Assembly: GCA_963714425.1 (NCBI GenBank)
Contig: CAVQOI010000010.1
Coordinates: 1-64,000, forward strand
Reading direction: 5' to 3'
Origin: DATCYX01 sp963714425
GTDB taxonomy: Bacteria; Chloroflexota; Anaerolineae; Anaerolineales; UBA4823
Length of the DNA stretch: 64,000 nucleotides
Shown: one piece after another, positions 27,204 through 35,408 of the stretch
Layout: each line of letters starts with the position of its first letter
How positions within the stretch are numbered: the first letter of the stretch is position 1
Position numbers and translations under genes: made by a program
Notes under the pieces: model-generated
What the model was told of the DNA's origin: nothing
Seen by the model: the letters and a program-made list of their open reading frames with translations, nothing else
Databases searched by the model: none

Positions 27204-29393
27204 TTATTCCAGGCCGGCAAGTAGGCTCTGGGCTTGGGTGTGCTGGTGGGGGAATAAATCGGGTGAAAAGACATGCAAGGCAGCCTGCAGGCTTTCAATG
27301 GCTGATGCCCGGTGCTGCTCATTCTCGTCGCCTGCAAACAGCTGGTTCTCCAGCTTGGCAAGCTCAAAGTGGATGGAGGCCCACTGGTAGGGGGCGTCTT
27401 GCGCGGACGTGCTTTCGATGGCGAGGTGGAAGTACTTCCTGGCTCTGTCGGCTATGGCAGGGTCCTGATCCTGAGAGTGCTGGCGGGAGCACAGGCAGGC
27501 CAGGCTGAACTGTACACTTGCCAGCTCAGAGGTAGCATCCGGGGTCTGGAGTAATATAACGGCTTCCGTGAATGCGGCTTGTGCCTCCCGAGCATGCTCG
27601 GCCTGACCACTCAGTTCGTACAAAGCGGCATAATACTCCCCCAGACGGCTGAGCAGGCTGCTCTCAAGCTCCGCTGTGGCATGGCGCAGTGCAGCCTGGC
27701 AGGCGAGGATGGCAGCCTGCAGGTTTGACGCCCGGTCGCTGGATGGGGAGCTTGCAAGCAGATCGCTCAAGCGCGCCAGCAGCTCCAAGCGGGCAGTCTC
27801 GCCTCCATCGGAAGGAGTTTTTTGCAGTGCCTGGATGGTGCCCTCAAGGGCATCTCGGCGACCGGCGGGGGAGAAATCGCCCAGGATATAGGTCAGGTCG
27901 TCTTCAGGGGAGGGCGATTCTGACTGCAGGGTCACGCTCTCGGCGGCAGGCTGTTCTATTGCCACGTCACTCGCCGGGAGCAGGTGCAGGCGTACGGCAG
28001 GATCACCAAGGATGACATAGCTGCGGGCATCGTTGTTGGCGGTCCACATACCTGCCAGCTCAGCTTCATCCACCTGCTTGCCTAGCTGTACACCGAGCAT
28101 CTCGCTGCTGATGACGGTGGAGAGCTCGGCATAGCGTGCGTTAAAGAACTCCATGGCATAGCCGACTGGGGAACCGGCCATCAAGCGCTTCAGGGTGCTC
28201 TCGAAGACCGCCAGCTGGCTGCCGGCGTTGCGCCAGGAGAACGAGTAGCCCCAGGCGCGCTCGACATGCCCGATGATCGCCTGCAACCCGCCCTTGGAAT
28301 GCGAGAGCAGGCGCTGTGGCAGGCGGGCGACGAAAGAATGCGGTGCAATGACAGCCTGGGCTTGCGAGAGGCGGTGGGCAAAGTCGTCCATCTCTGGGGT
28401 GCCTGCCCCGTAGCAGGCATAATGGAAGGACATGCCCCCACTCAGACGGGCATCGGAGGCCAGGTCGTCGGCGGAGAAATAATGCTCTTCGGGGATGGGC
28501 TGCTTCCAGGCATACGGTCCGGGCCAGTCCTGGCACAGGAGTGCCCCCTGGTGCGGCAGCTGGCGCGTGTCGTCTTTGGGGAAACCCATTCCGTGGCTGG
28601 CAGTGAAGAGCAGGGCGGGAGTGCTCTCCCCTCCCAGGTGTTGCTCCAGTGAAGACTTGGTGGCAGCTGATCCGGTTATACTGCGGATTTCCCAACCAGG
28701 GACAGGCTCAGCAGTCAGGCTTTGAGATAGCGGGCCAACCAGATGCTCGGCGCTCATCTGGGTGGCGCGGTCGTCGTCGTTCTGCACGCCGAAGAAGGCC
28801 GCCTGGCGGGATAGGACGGTCTCCCCACGCTCCGCGGCGACCACACTGCGAGCATAGCTGGCGTAATCCTCCAGGTTATCGAAATGTAGGCGTCCGACAG
28901 CGTATTGCACATCCAGCTGGTATTGGAAGTCGAAGGGGATTGCCTGTGGGGAGGCGACGATCAGCAGGTAGTAGGGGACTTTGAGCGGGTCAGCGGGGCC
29001 AGGTCCGGCGCCGTGACGCGCCAGGAAGGCAGTTTTGCTCTCACCAGGGCGGCAGGTGAATTCTCTATAGCGCTCGCCGGATTGGCTCTGCCGAAGGTCG
29101 AGCAGCTCCGTGAGGGCCTCCCGGACGGCGGGGAGCTGGTCTTGCTCATCGAAGGCGAAGATGACCCCCCAACCAGCCTGAGAGAGTTGCAAAGGGTCGA
29201 CGCCTTCTTTGACAGCCCGCGTGGCTCCCCCGGATTGGCGCAAGCGCAGTTTGAGGTCATTGAGGTGGTCGCGGTCGGGGGTTTCCCCACGCGCAGCGGC
29301 GAACAGCTCGCCAGGGGTGAGCTCAGGGAGCAGGTAGCTGCCGGTAGCGCCGTTGATGCCGTTAAAGGAGAGCTTTTCCTGGTCTGCGAGCAT
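27204..29393 (-). CDS. caspase-like (C25/CHAT-type) protease with C-terminal helical repeats
   Basis: 729 residues, no signal peptide. The catalytic pair of a caspase-fold peptidase is visible: LLFTASHGMGFP (His267) and GGMSFHYACYGAGTPEMDDF (Cys327), the spacing and motifs of the C25/CHAT clan. After ~490 residues the protein turns into Ala/Leu-rich helical repeats, about 520-720, TPR-like (LSRLGEYYAALYELSGQAEH, then ASVQFSLACL). The start is ATG 29393; a TTG 6 bp upstream is also in frame. It is followed upstream by a long hairpin and then the larger CHAT protein on the same strand. CHAT/caspase proteins in such clusters act as effector proteases in programmed-death or immunity systems; here that is inference from company. 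Confidence 0.8.
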   Translation of the reverse strand: MLADQEKLSFNGINGATGSYLLPELTPGELFAAARGETPDRDHLNDLKLRLRQSGGATRAVKEGVDPLQLSQAGWGVIFAFDEQDQLPAVREALTELLDLRQSQSGERYREFTCRPGESKTAFLARHGAGPGPADPLKVPYYLLIVASPQAIPFDFQYQLDVQYAVGRLHFDNLEDYASYARSVVAAERGETVLSRQAAFFGVQNDDDRATQMSAEHLVGPLSQSLTAEPVPGWEIRSITGSAATKSSLEQHLGGESTPALLFTASHGMGFPKDDTRQLPHQGALLCQDWPGPYAWKQPIPEEHYFSADDLASDARLSGGMSFHYACYGAGTPEMDDFAHRLSQAQAVIAPHSFVARLPQRLLSHSKGGLQAIIGHVERAWGYSFSWRNAGSQLAVFESTLKRLMAGSPVGYAMEFFNARYAELSTVISSEMLGVQLGKQVDEAELAGMWTANNDARSYVILGDPAVRLHLLPASDVAIEQPAAESVTLQSESPSPEDDLTYILGDFSPAGRRDALEGTIQALQKTPSDGGETARLELLARLSDLLASSPSSDRASNLQAAILACQAALRHATAELESSLLSRLGEYYAALYELSGQAEHAREAQAAFTEAVILLQTPDATSELASVQFSLACLCSRQHSQDQDPAIADRARKYFHLAIESTSAQDAPYQWASIHFELAKLENQLFAGDENEQHRASAIESLQAALHVFSPDLFPHQHTQAQSLLAGLE

Positions 29394-29433
29394 GGTCAAA
29401 ATCGGTCCCCATCAACTCCACTAAAAGATCGGA

Positions 29434-29474
29434 AATGGGGATATGCGGGCGCAAAGCGCCCGCATATCCCCATT
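29434..29474. terminator. 19-bp-arm perfect hairpin between the two protease genes
   Basis: Arms 29434-29452 and 29456-29474 around AAA are fully complementary. It lies 15 bp after the stop of the CHAT-SBP5 gene (minus strand) and 40 bp before the caspase-like gene. It may separate or attenuate transcription between them. Confidence 0.55.
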
Positions 29475-29489
29475 GCTGGATCTTCTTTT

Positions 29490-32400
29490 TTATGGGAGGT
29501 CGACACAGTTACCGCTGTCGGGCTGGACGGAGTGGTCGGGGTTGGCGACCAGGGCGCACATCTGGGTGGCGCCACCCGGGCGGTCGATTACGCGGTATTC
29601 TGTGAAGGGGCGCGGGCCTCCGTACACGAACCAGGGTCCATGGCCTGGCTCGCCAGCCTGGTCGGGCGGGACGGTGTTGAAGAAGAAATGCACGTGCTGG
29701 CCGGGGAGCCGCTCGGTGTAGTTGTAGGTCTGGTATTCCACTACGTAGCGGCCTTGATCGACGTGAATATTCGTAATTTCAACGGTAAGGGCGCGGGACT
29801 GTTCAACTACCCATGACTCGTGATAGAGGGGGATAAGGATGGCTTGCTCCTCGACCAGGAACTGATCCGCCTGGATATATAGCTCTTGCCTCATGGCGGG
29901 ATTGTTGGCGTTCTGGTCGGCACTTTTCACCAGACGGTCGTACCCGGCATCGGAAAACTTGAGCACATTGTCTTCATTGCCAGTAGCGAACATTTGAAGT
30001 ATATCTGGATCCCGATCAAAGGAATACCATTTCAGCCGAAACACAGGCGGGGGTTCTTTGAAGATAGTATCGATATACGTGTTTAGGTCAGGAGAATATC
30101 CCCTCACGTGTACTTCAATTCCCAGGATTTTTTGCCACGTTTCAGTAATGAACTCCAAGGCGACGAAATACTCATCTCTATCGTCTGATGTGATGGAGAG
30201 GGCAGGAAAACCGCTCCCACCGGGATAACCGGCTTCAGCCAGCAATTGCATAGCTCGATCGGGATCGAAAGGCAGCCCGACCGCTCCGTATAGATCCCTA
30301 CCCAGCAGCGATGGGTGCAGGAAGCTGGTCGCTGGGCTGGGATCTTCCAGGAGTCCGCCCAGCTCCGCCACGAGCGCCTCCCGGTCGATGGCATAGGCGA
30401 GCGCCTGCCGCACCCTGAGATCATCCAGGGGAGGTTCTTTGGGGTTAAGGTAGAGCAGCTGGACGGCGTAGACGGTCGTCTCGGTGAAGGAATTGGTAAC
30501 CCTTTGGACGGGGGGCAGCCAGGGGATCGTGGGTTGGAACTGCGACAGGGGGATGGTCTCCACACCGGGCAGGAACACTTGCGGTTGGAGGGCTTCGGTG
30601 GGCTCTTCGGGAGGCATCGTTGGTGGCATAGTGACTTCCACAGCCGGTGACTGTGGCGCCTCGAGGGAGGTCGCCAGTCCCGACCAGACACTATTCAAAA
30701 CGACCCCCGTGATCACAACGCACAAGATGATGCCGCCCAAAGCTGCCGCCAGAGAAATAAGCGTTCGGCGGGGCAGGCGCCTCAGGAACGGTTTAGCGGC
30801 GGGCAGGTCGACGGAAACGGTGGTACTGGCTGTGCGCAGCATGTTGCTGGCGTTAGCCGCCACGTTTTGCGGGTCGGGATAGCCGGGGCTTTGCGCCTGC
30901 AGCCCTTCCCATGTCTCAAGCGCTCGGGTGGCTTCCCCGGCGGCCAGCAAGCGCACGGCCTCATCATACTGGTCCACCAGTGCCTGCTGGTGGCGGGCTT
31001 CGGCATCTTCCTGGGCAATGCCTTGCTGCGCGGCGGCGACGATGCCCTGTGAATCCTTAAATCGCGGATTCAGTTCGCGGACCTTCTCCATTGCATCCAG
31101 GGCCTTGCGCCACTGGGACGTATTGAGCAGTTCGCCAGCCTGCCTGTAGGTCTCTTCAATAACCTCTTTGCGTTGCCGCTGGCTGGTCAGTTTATCAAGC
31201 TCGGTTTGGGCGCGCTCCAAGAGACGAGAGGTATCGCTGTAGTCCGCCTGGTTATCCTCGATCTGGACGAGCAAGTCCACAGCTTCCTGCCAGTGGCTGC
31301 CGTCCATGGCTTTCAAAGCCTGGCGGTATAACCCCTGAAGCTTTTCCTGGTGCACGGCATCTGTAGCTTCTGTCTGGGCGCTGGCGAGCAGACTGTCGGG
31401 GTCCGGGTAGTCAGCTTGCAAGGCGTGGATCTGGGTAAAAACGTTGACCACCGCTTGCCAGTGTTTGGTTTCGTGGAGCTGACGCGCCTGGTCGTACAGG
31501 TCGGCAAGCTGAGATTGCTTTTCGGCGCGTTCCAACAGGGCAGGAGAGTCTTTATAAGCGGGGTCTTGCTCGACAAGCCTTTTTAAGGTCGCGGTAGCTT
31601 CCTTCCAATCGCCGTCCTGGATCATGCGCTGGGCGTCGTTATAAAGCGTAGATAGGGTGAGCTGCTTTTTTACGGTCTCCAGCCTCTCGGAGGCGTCCTC
31701 GTACGAGGGGTCGATCTCGACCACCTGGCGGAACAGCTCCCAGGCTTTGCCCCAATCCTGGAGCCAGAATGCGCTAAGCGCATCGGTGTAGAGCTGCTCC
31801 AGCCGGGCATCGGGCTGTTTGGCGGTGGTGCGGCGGATGTCTTTTTCGGGGACCTCGGCGATGGTTTGGGTCTTGGAGACCGCCGTTTTGTCGACATCGA
31901 ATACATGACCATCGGGGGAGCGCATGTAGAGCACTGGCGTGCCCCACTCAATGTCGTTCCCCAGCGAAAAAATGGCTTTGCGCGCTTCCCCCATAGCGGC
32001 ATCAACGGGATATCCTTCGGCGATGGCGGTATAGAATTCGCGGGCAAAGGCAATAGCGGCATCGTCAGTGACCTCAAACTGCATGGCGATGACTGCTGGT
32101 AGGCCTTGCTGCACCAGGCTCTGCGCCACACCGGCGAAGGGATCGTTGCTGCCGGACCGGGCGCCTTCACAGGCGTTGAGCACCGCCAGGCGCAGGGTTT
32201 GCTCGTCGTGCAGGATGGTGCCCAGGTACTGTCCGCTCAGCGGGCGGCCGCGGCCGTTCTCGTCTTCGAAGAGCAGGATGCCGTCTTGGGCCTGCTCGTT
32301 GAAGCCGCCATGTCCGATGAAGTGGAAGATGTGGTACTCATTGCGGCGCAGGCTGTATTGGAGCTCGACCGGGGAGGCTGTGTCCAGTCGATCCAGCACG

Positions 32401-32993
32401 AGCAAGCCTCGCTCTTGCAAGCTCTCCAGGGCGGAATTCAAGTTTTTCCACTCGCGCTCCACATCCAGTGTGGGGAAATCGCTGGGGCTGGAGATCATCG
32501 CCAGGACCTTGAGGGGCGGGGTGATGGTCAGCGGCGAGATGCGCTCGGGGAGCTCCAGGTAGCGCACCAGCGGAGTGTTTACAGATAAGGAAAGGAATCG
32601 ATTCAGCGAAGGGTTGTACAGGTATTCCCACGGCAGGTTGACAAGCTCCGGAGCGTCGTTTAGACGCAGGCGGATGCGCAAGCCCTGGCGCTTCTTGCGC
32701 GCCTCATCCAGGCTGCTGCGGAAGCAGCTGAAGAGCTCGTCATCAAAGACGGCCTTGAACAGCTTTCCGCCAAAGGTTTTGGCGGCTTCCATCTCGGGGG
32801 ATTCGAGCCGGCGCACGCCACGGCGGGGGCGACCGATTCGAAGAAGAAAATTTTCAAGCTCTATTTCAGAGAAAGGTAGGGCGATCTCAGCAGTCGCCTG
32901 ACCGGCAGGCGAGGAGAGCACGCGAGCGCGATAGGTATTCTCACCTGAGCGCTCGATCAACAAATCAAAGTCCAGATAACTTACTTCAGCCAT
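29490..32993 (-). CDS. CHAT protease - helical repeats - TM - SBP5-like domain - shared C-terminal domain
   Basis: 1167 residues. (1) N-terminal domain and CHAT protease, 1-370, catalytic His228 in HFIGHGGFNEQ and Cys275 in LAVLNACEGARSG. (2) Six TPR-like repeats at ~395-720, each LYxxA...W..A...... PxYxDxxxLLxxA. (3) One TM segment at ~744-768 (LISLAAALGGIILCVVITGV), so the protease faces the cytoplasm. (4) Outside, ~825-1065, a part of a family-5 solute-binding protein (LRVRQALAYAIDREALV, FDPDRAMQLLAEAGYP, WQKILGIEVHV); the N-terminal lobe is missing. (5) A 100-residue C-terminal domain, 1068-1167, nearly identical in pattern to the end of the divergent kinase. A transmembrane ligand-sensing protease is the natural reading, with the SBP5 part as sensor; this is inference. 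Confidence 0.85.
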   Translation of the reverse strand: MAEVSYLDFDLLIERSGENTYRARVLSSPAGQATAEIALPFSEIELENFLLRIGRPRRGVRRLESPEMEAAKTFGGKLFKAVFDDELFSCFRSSLDEARKKRQGLRIRLRLNDAPELVNLPWEYLYNPSLNRFLSLSVNTPLVRYLELPERISPLTITPPLKVLAMISSPSDFPTLDVEREWKNLNSALESLQERGLLVLDRLDTASPVELQYSLRRNEYHIFHFIGHGGFNEQAQDGILLFEDENGRGRPLSGQYLGTILHDEQTLRLAVLNACEGARSGSNDPFAGVAQSLVQQGLPAVIAMQFEVTDDAAIAFAREFYTAIAEGYPVDAAMGEARKAIFSLGNDIEWGTPVLYMRSPDGHVFDVDKTAVSKTQTIAEVPEKDIRRTTAKQPDARLEQLYTDALSAFWLQDWGKAWELFRQVVEIDPSYEDASERLETVKKQLTLSTLYNDAQRMIQDGDWKEATATLKRLVEQDPAYKDSPALLERAEKQSQLADLYDQARQLHETKHWQAVVNVFTQIHALQADYPDPDSLLASAQTEATDAVHQEKLQGLYRQALKAMDGSHWQEAVDLLVQIEDNQADYSDTSRLLERAQTELDKLTSQRQRKEVIEETYRQAGELLNTSQWRKALDAMEKVRELNPRFKDSQGIVAAAQQGIAQEDAEARHQQALVDQYDEAVRLLAAGEATRALETWEGLQAQSPGYPDPQNVAANASNMLRTASTTVSVDLPAAKPFLRRLPRRTLISLAAALGGIILCVVITGVVLNSVWSGLATSLEAPQSPAVEVTMPPTMPPEEPTEALQPQVFLPGVETIPLSQFQPTIPWLPPVQRVTNSFTETTVYAVQLLYLNPKEPPLDDLRVRQALAYAIDREALVAELGGLLEDPSPATSFLHPSLLGRDLYGAVGLPFDPDRAMQLLAEAGYPGGSGFPALSITSDDRDEYFVALEFITETWQKILGIEVHVRGYSPDLNTYIDTIFKEPPPVFRLKWYSFDRDPDILQMFATGNEDNVLKFSDAGYDRLVKSADQNANNPAMRQELYIQADQFLVEEQAILIPLYHESWVVEQSRALTVEITNIHVDQGRYVVEYQTYNYTERLPGQHVHFFFNTVPPDQAGEPGHGPWFVYGGPRPFTEYRVIDRPGGATQMCALVANPDHSVQPDSGNCVDLP

Positions 32994-33349
32994 GAGTTTC
33001 CTGTTTCACGCCGTCTAAATTCTATGTGCGGCCGTGTTGTAAATCCAACAAATTTAATAAATATTGTCTTATTCTACCTCAAAATCGAGGATGTCAATAA
33101 ACGCCGCTGTCTCAAAGGCGAGCAAGCCGACACCAGGCTCCTGGTCGATAAATCAATCCTTGCGAGACGGGGACACAACAAGCATCGCAATTGTAGACTC
33201 CAGGGGGATTGGAACGAAACACGGGACATTTATTTAGATTGATGCCCTAAATTATCCAATTTAGAACGGGAGCATGTATAATACAGGGAGGTTAATTTCC
33301 TGCGTCACGCCTGAAAGTTGGGGTAATTGAATTTTTAGGGAGAAATTAT
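32994..33349. promoter_or_regulatory. divergent intergenic region of the CHAT and kinase genes
   Basis: 356 bp between two outward genes that share a domain. It contains a palindrome CTAAATT-ATCC-AATTTAG (33247-33264) and TATAAT (33277-33282) about 70 bp before the kinase ATG; a good -35 is not seen. The left part is AT-rich and could hold the CHAT promoter. No gene is supported inside. Confidence 0.45.
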
Positions 33350-35317
33350 ATGGCTGATCGTCCAACGTGGGTTGGAAAAACAATTGGTGGGCGCTACCGA
33401 ATCGATGATGTCCTGGGTCAAGGGGGGATGTCAGCTGTTTACAAGGCTTACGACCCCAATCTAAAACGAGTTGTGGCAATTAAATTAATCCACAGCCATT
33501 TAGCGGGTGACCCGAGGTTCCTGACCCGTTTCACAGAAGAAGCCACCGCTGTCGCCCAGCTCCGCCATCTTAATATTGTTCAAGTGTTTGACTTTGACAA
33601 CGATGGTGATTTGTACTATATGGTGCAGGAATTCATCCCCGGAGAAACCTTACAAGAGCGCCTGCGCCGTCTGGAAAAATCCGGGCGGCTTATGCCAGTG
33701 AATGATGCAATCCGCTACACTGTCCAGATCGCCAATGCAAGTGGCTACGCCCACCTGCGCGGAATGATTTACCGCGACATCAAGCCAGCCAATATTATGA
33801 TCACTGTGCAGGATCAGGCAACTTTGATGGATTTTGGGATCGTGAAAATCACTGGCGGAGAACGCCATACAGCCACCGGAGCAGTGGTGGGCACGGCTTT
33901 ATACCTTTCACCGGAGTTAATCCGAGGCGAAACCCCAGATCCACGCTCAGATATCTATTCCTTAGGGGTTACCCTATTTGAAATGGTCAGTGGACGACCG
34001 CCATTTGAAGCGGACTCCGCGATGACCTTGATGATGATGCACATGAACGATCCGGTGCCCGATCTGCGCCAGATACGGCAAGGGGTACCCGAGGCCTTGG
34101 TGGCAGTGATCGAGAGAGCGATGCAAAAAAATCGCCTTGACAGGTACTCTTCGATGGAGGAAATGACGCAAGACCTGGAGCGAGCACTCCAAAGCATCTC
34201 GGCTTCTCAGCCGGTAACACAAATCGAACCAGCGCCTGCTCAAAAGGAGGTCTCCCCGCCAACCGATCCACCTGGCGCTACCCGCACCTTGGCTGGAGCC
34301 CCTCCTGAAACTCTGGCTGCTCAACCAGCGCCTCAAAAGGAGGTCTCCTCGCCAATCGATCCACCTGGCGTTACCCACACCTTGGCTGGAGCCCCCCCTG
34401 AAACTCTGGCTGCTCAGCCACCGCCTCCACTCCCTCCACAACCGCCATCTTTGCCTGGGATGATTGTCTCGGATGCGGGCAGGAAACCATTGCCGCTCGC
34501 CATGTGGATTGGGATTGGCCTGGCAGTTGTAATCCTGGCTGTTATTGGAATATTTCTGGTAAGCAGAGGTAGATCACAGCCGGGTCAAGTGGTTGAAGCA
34601 CAAGCGAGTGCTACCCAAACGATTCAAGCTGTAGCTTTTGTGGCTTCGACCGATACCCCTGCTCCAACCAATACGTCCCCCCCCACGCTGACGCCCACTC
34701 CGCCAGCTACGGATACGCCAACCTCTACTCCCACCCTTGGGTTACCTGCAACGCCCACTTTTCCGGCAGGCGTGCCGTTTGCATTTATCACGGGCATTAC
34801 ACTGGATGCAAACGATCGCTATCTTGTCGATTATGACACCCTGGAATTTCAGGAGATTTTGCCTGGCGTGCATGTGCATTTCTTTTTCGATACCGTTCCA
34901 CCCGAAGAAGCTGGTAGCCCAGGTAAAGGTCCCTGGATACTATATGGTGGTCCGCGGCCCTTCAATGAGTACAGGAAAAGGGATCATTCCGAGCAAGCCA
35001 CCCAGATGTGCATCCTGGTTGCCAACCCCAATCACAGCGTCCAGCCGAATAGCGGTAATTGTATGATCCTGCCAGACGTCCTTGCTGTGACAATACTAGA
35101 TGATACCGTTTGCCTTGACGAACCCGATTCCAACTCCCAACCGGCTACCAGTCTTATGCGGGGACAAGTTTCACGTGTGTTCGAGTCGTCGTCAGACGAG
35201 GCATGGTGGTTAGTCGCCAATCCCGCAGATACCACTGCGACTTGCTGGGTTGCGCAAGGTGTGACTTTCTTCCATGGTGATCCGAGCGAGGTGCCTGTGC
35301 AGGATACCTCCAATTGA
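33350..35317 (+). CDS. transmembrane Ser/Thr protein kinase with shared C-terminal domain
   Basis: 655 residues. The PknB-type kinase domain is at ~16-280: glycine loop GQGGMSAVY, Lys45 in VAIK, catalytic YRDIKPANIM (Asp143; Tyr in place of the common His), DFG Asp161, APE-like SPE. Two ~32-residue Pro-rich tandem repeats follow at ~293-357, then a TM segment near 382-404 (LAMWIGIGLAVVILAVIGIF), a Thr/Pro-rich outside linker, the ~100-residue domain also found at the end of the CHAT protein (~477-576), and an SH3-like tail with Trp-rich motif at ~600-650. Outside sensing coupled to cytoplasmic phosphorylation is implied. An FHA protein follows 85 bp downstream and is a plausible reader of its phosphothreonines. 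GGGAGAAATTAT before the ATG supports the start. Confidence 0.9.
   Translation: MADRPTWVGKTIGGRYRIDDVLGQGGMSAVYKAYDPNLKRVVAIKLIHSHLAGDPRFLTRFTEEATAVAQLRHLNIVQVFDFDNDGDLYYMVQEFIPGETLQERLRRLEKSGRLMPVNDAIRYTVQIANASGYAHLRGMIYRDIKPANIMITVQDQATLMDFGIVKITGGERHTATGAVVGTALYLSPELIRGETPDPRSDIYSLGVTLFEMVSGRPPFEADSAMTLMMMHMNDPVPDLRQIRQGVPEALVAVIERAMQKNRLDRYSSMEEMTQDLERALQSISASQPVTQIEPAPAQKEVSPPTDPPGATRTLAGAPPETLAAQPAPQKEVSSPIDPPGVTHTLAGAPPETLAAQPPPPLPPQPPSLPGMIVSDAGRKPLPLAMWIGIGLAVVILAVIGIFLVSRGRSQPGQVVEAQASATQTIQAVAFVASTDTPAPTNTSPPTLTPTPPATDTPTSTPTLGLPATPTFPAGVPFAFITGITLDANDRYLVDYDTLEFQEILPGVHVHFFFDTVPPEEAGSPGKGPWILYGGPRPFNEYRKRDHSEQATQMCILVANPNHSVQPNSGNCMILPDVLAVTILDDTVCLDEPDSNSQPATSLMRGQVSRVFESSSDEAWWLVANPADTTATCWVAQGVTFFHGDPSEVPVQDTSN
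34229..34420 (+). repeat. two tandem ~96-bp coding repeats in the kinase gene
   Basis: Unit 1 (34229-34324) and unit 2 (34325-34420) are nearly identical, differing by a 3-bp indel and a few substitutions. They encode a Pro/Thr/Ala-rich segment (QKEVS.P.DPPG.T.TLAGAP) between the kinase domain and the TM segment. They look like a recent linker duplication. Confidence 0.8.
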
Positions 35318-35408
35318 GCTGACATTACCCGACAATCCAGTGAGAACTGTACGTAGCATTGGACAATAAATTTATACGTGTTGAAATTTCTCAGGTGGGA
35401 GTGTGGAG

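Noticed and set aside
29490..32993. Functional peptide ABC-importer binding protein
   Set aside because: Only the C-terminal part of an SBP5 domain is present, fused to a protease and TM helix, and no importer permease genes are nearby.
34229..34420. Tandem repeats as a CRISPR-like array
   Set aside because: They are 96-bp in-frame coding repeats without spacers inside the kinase gene.
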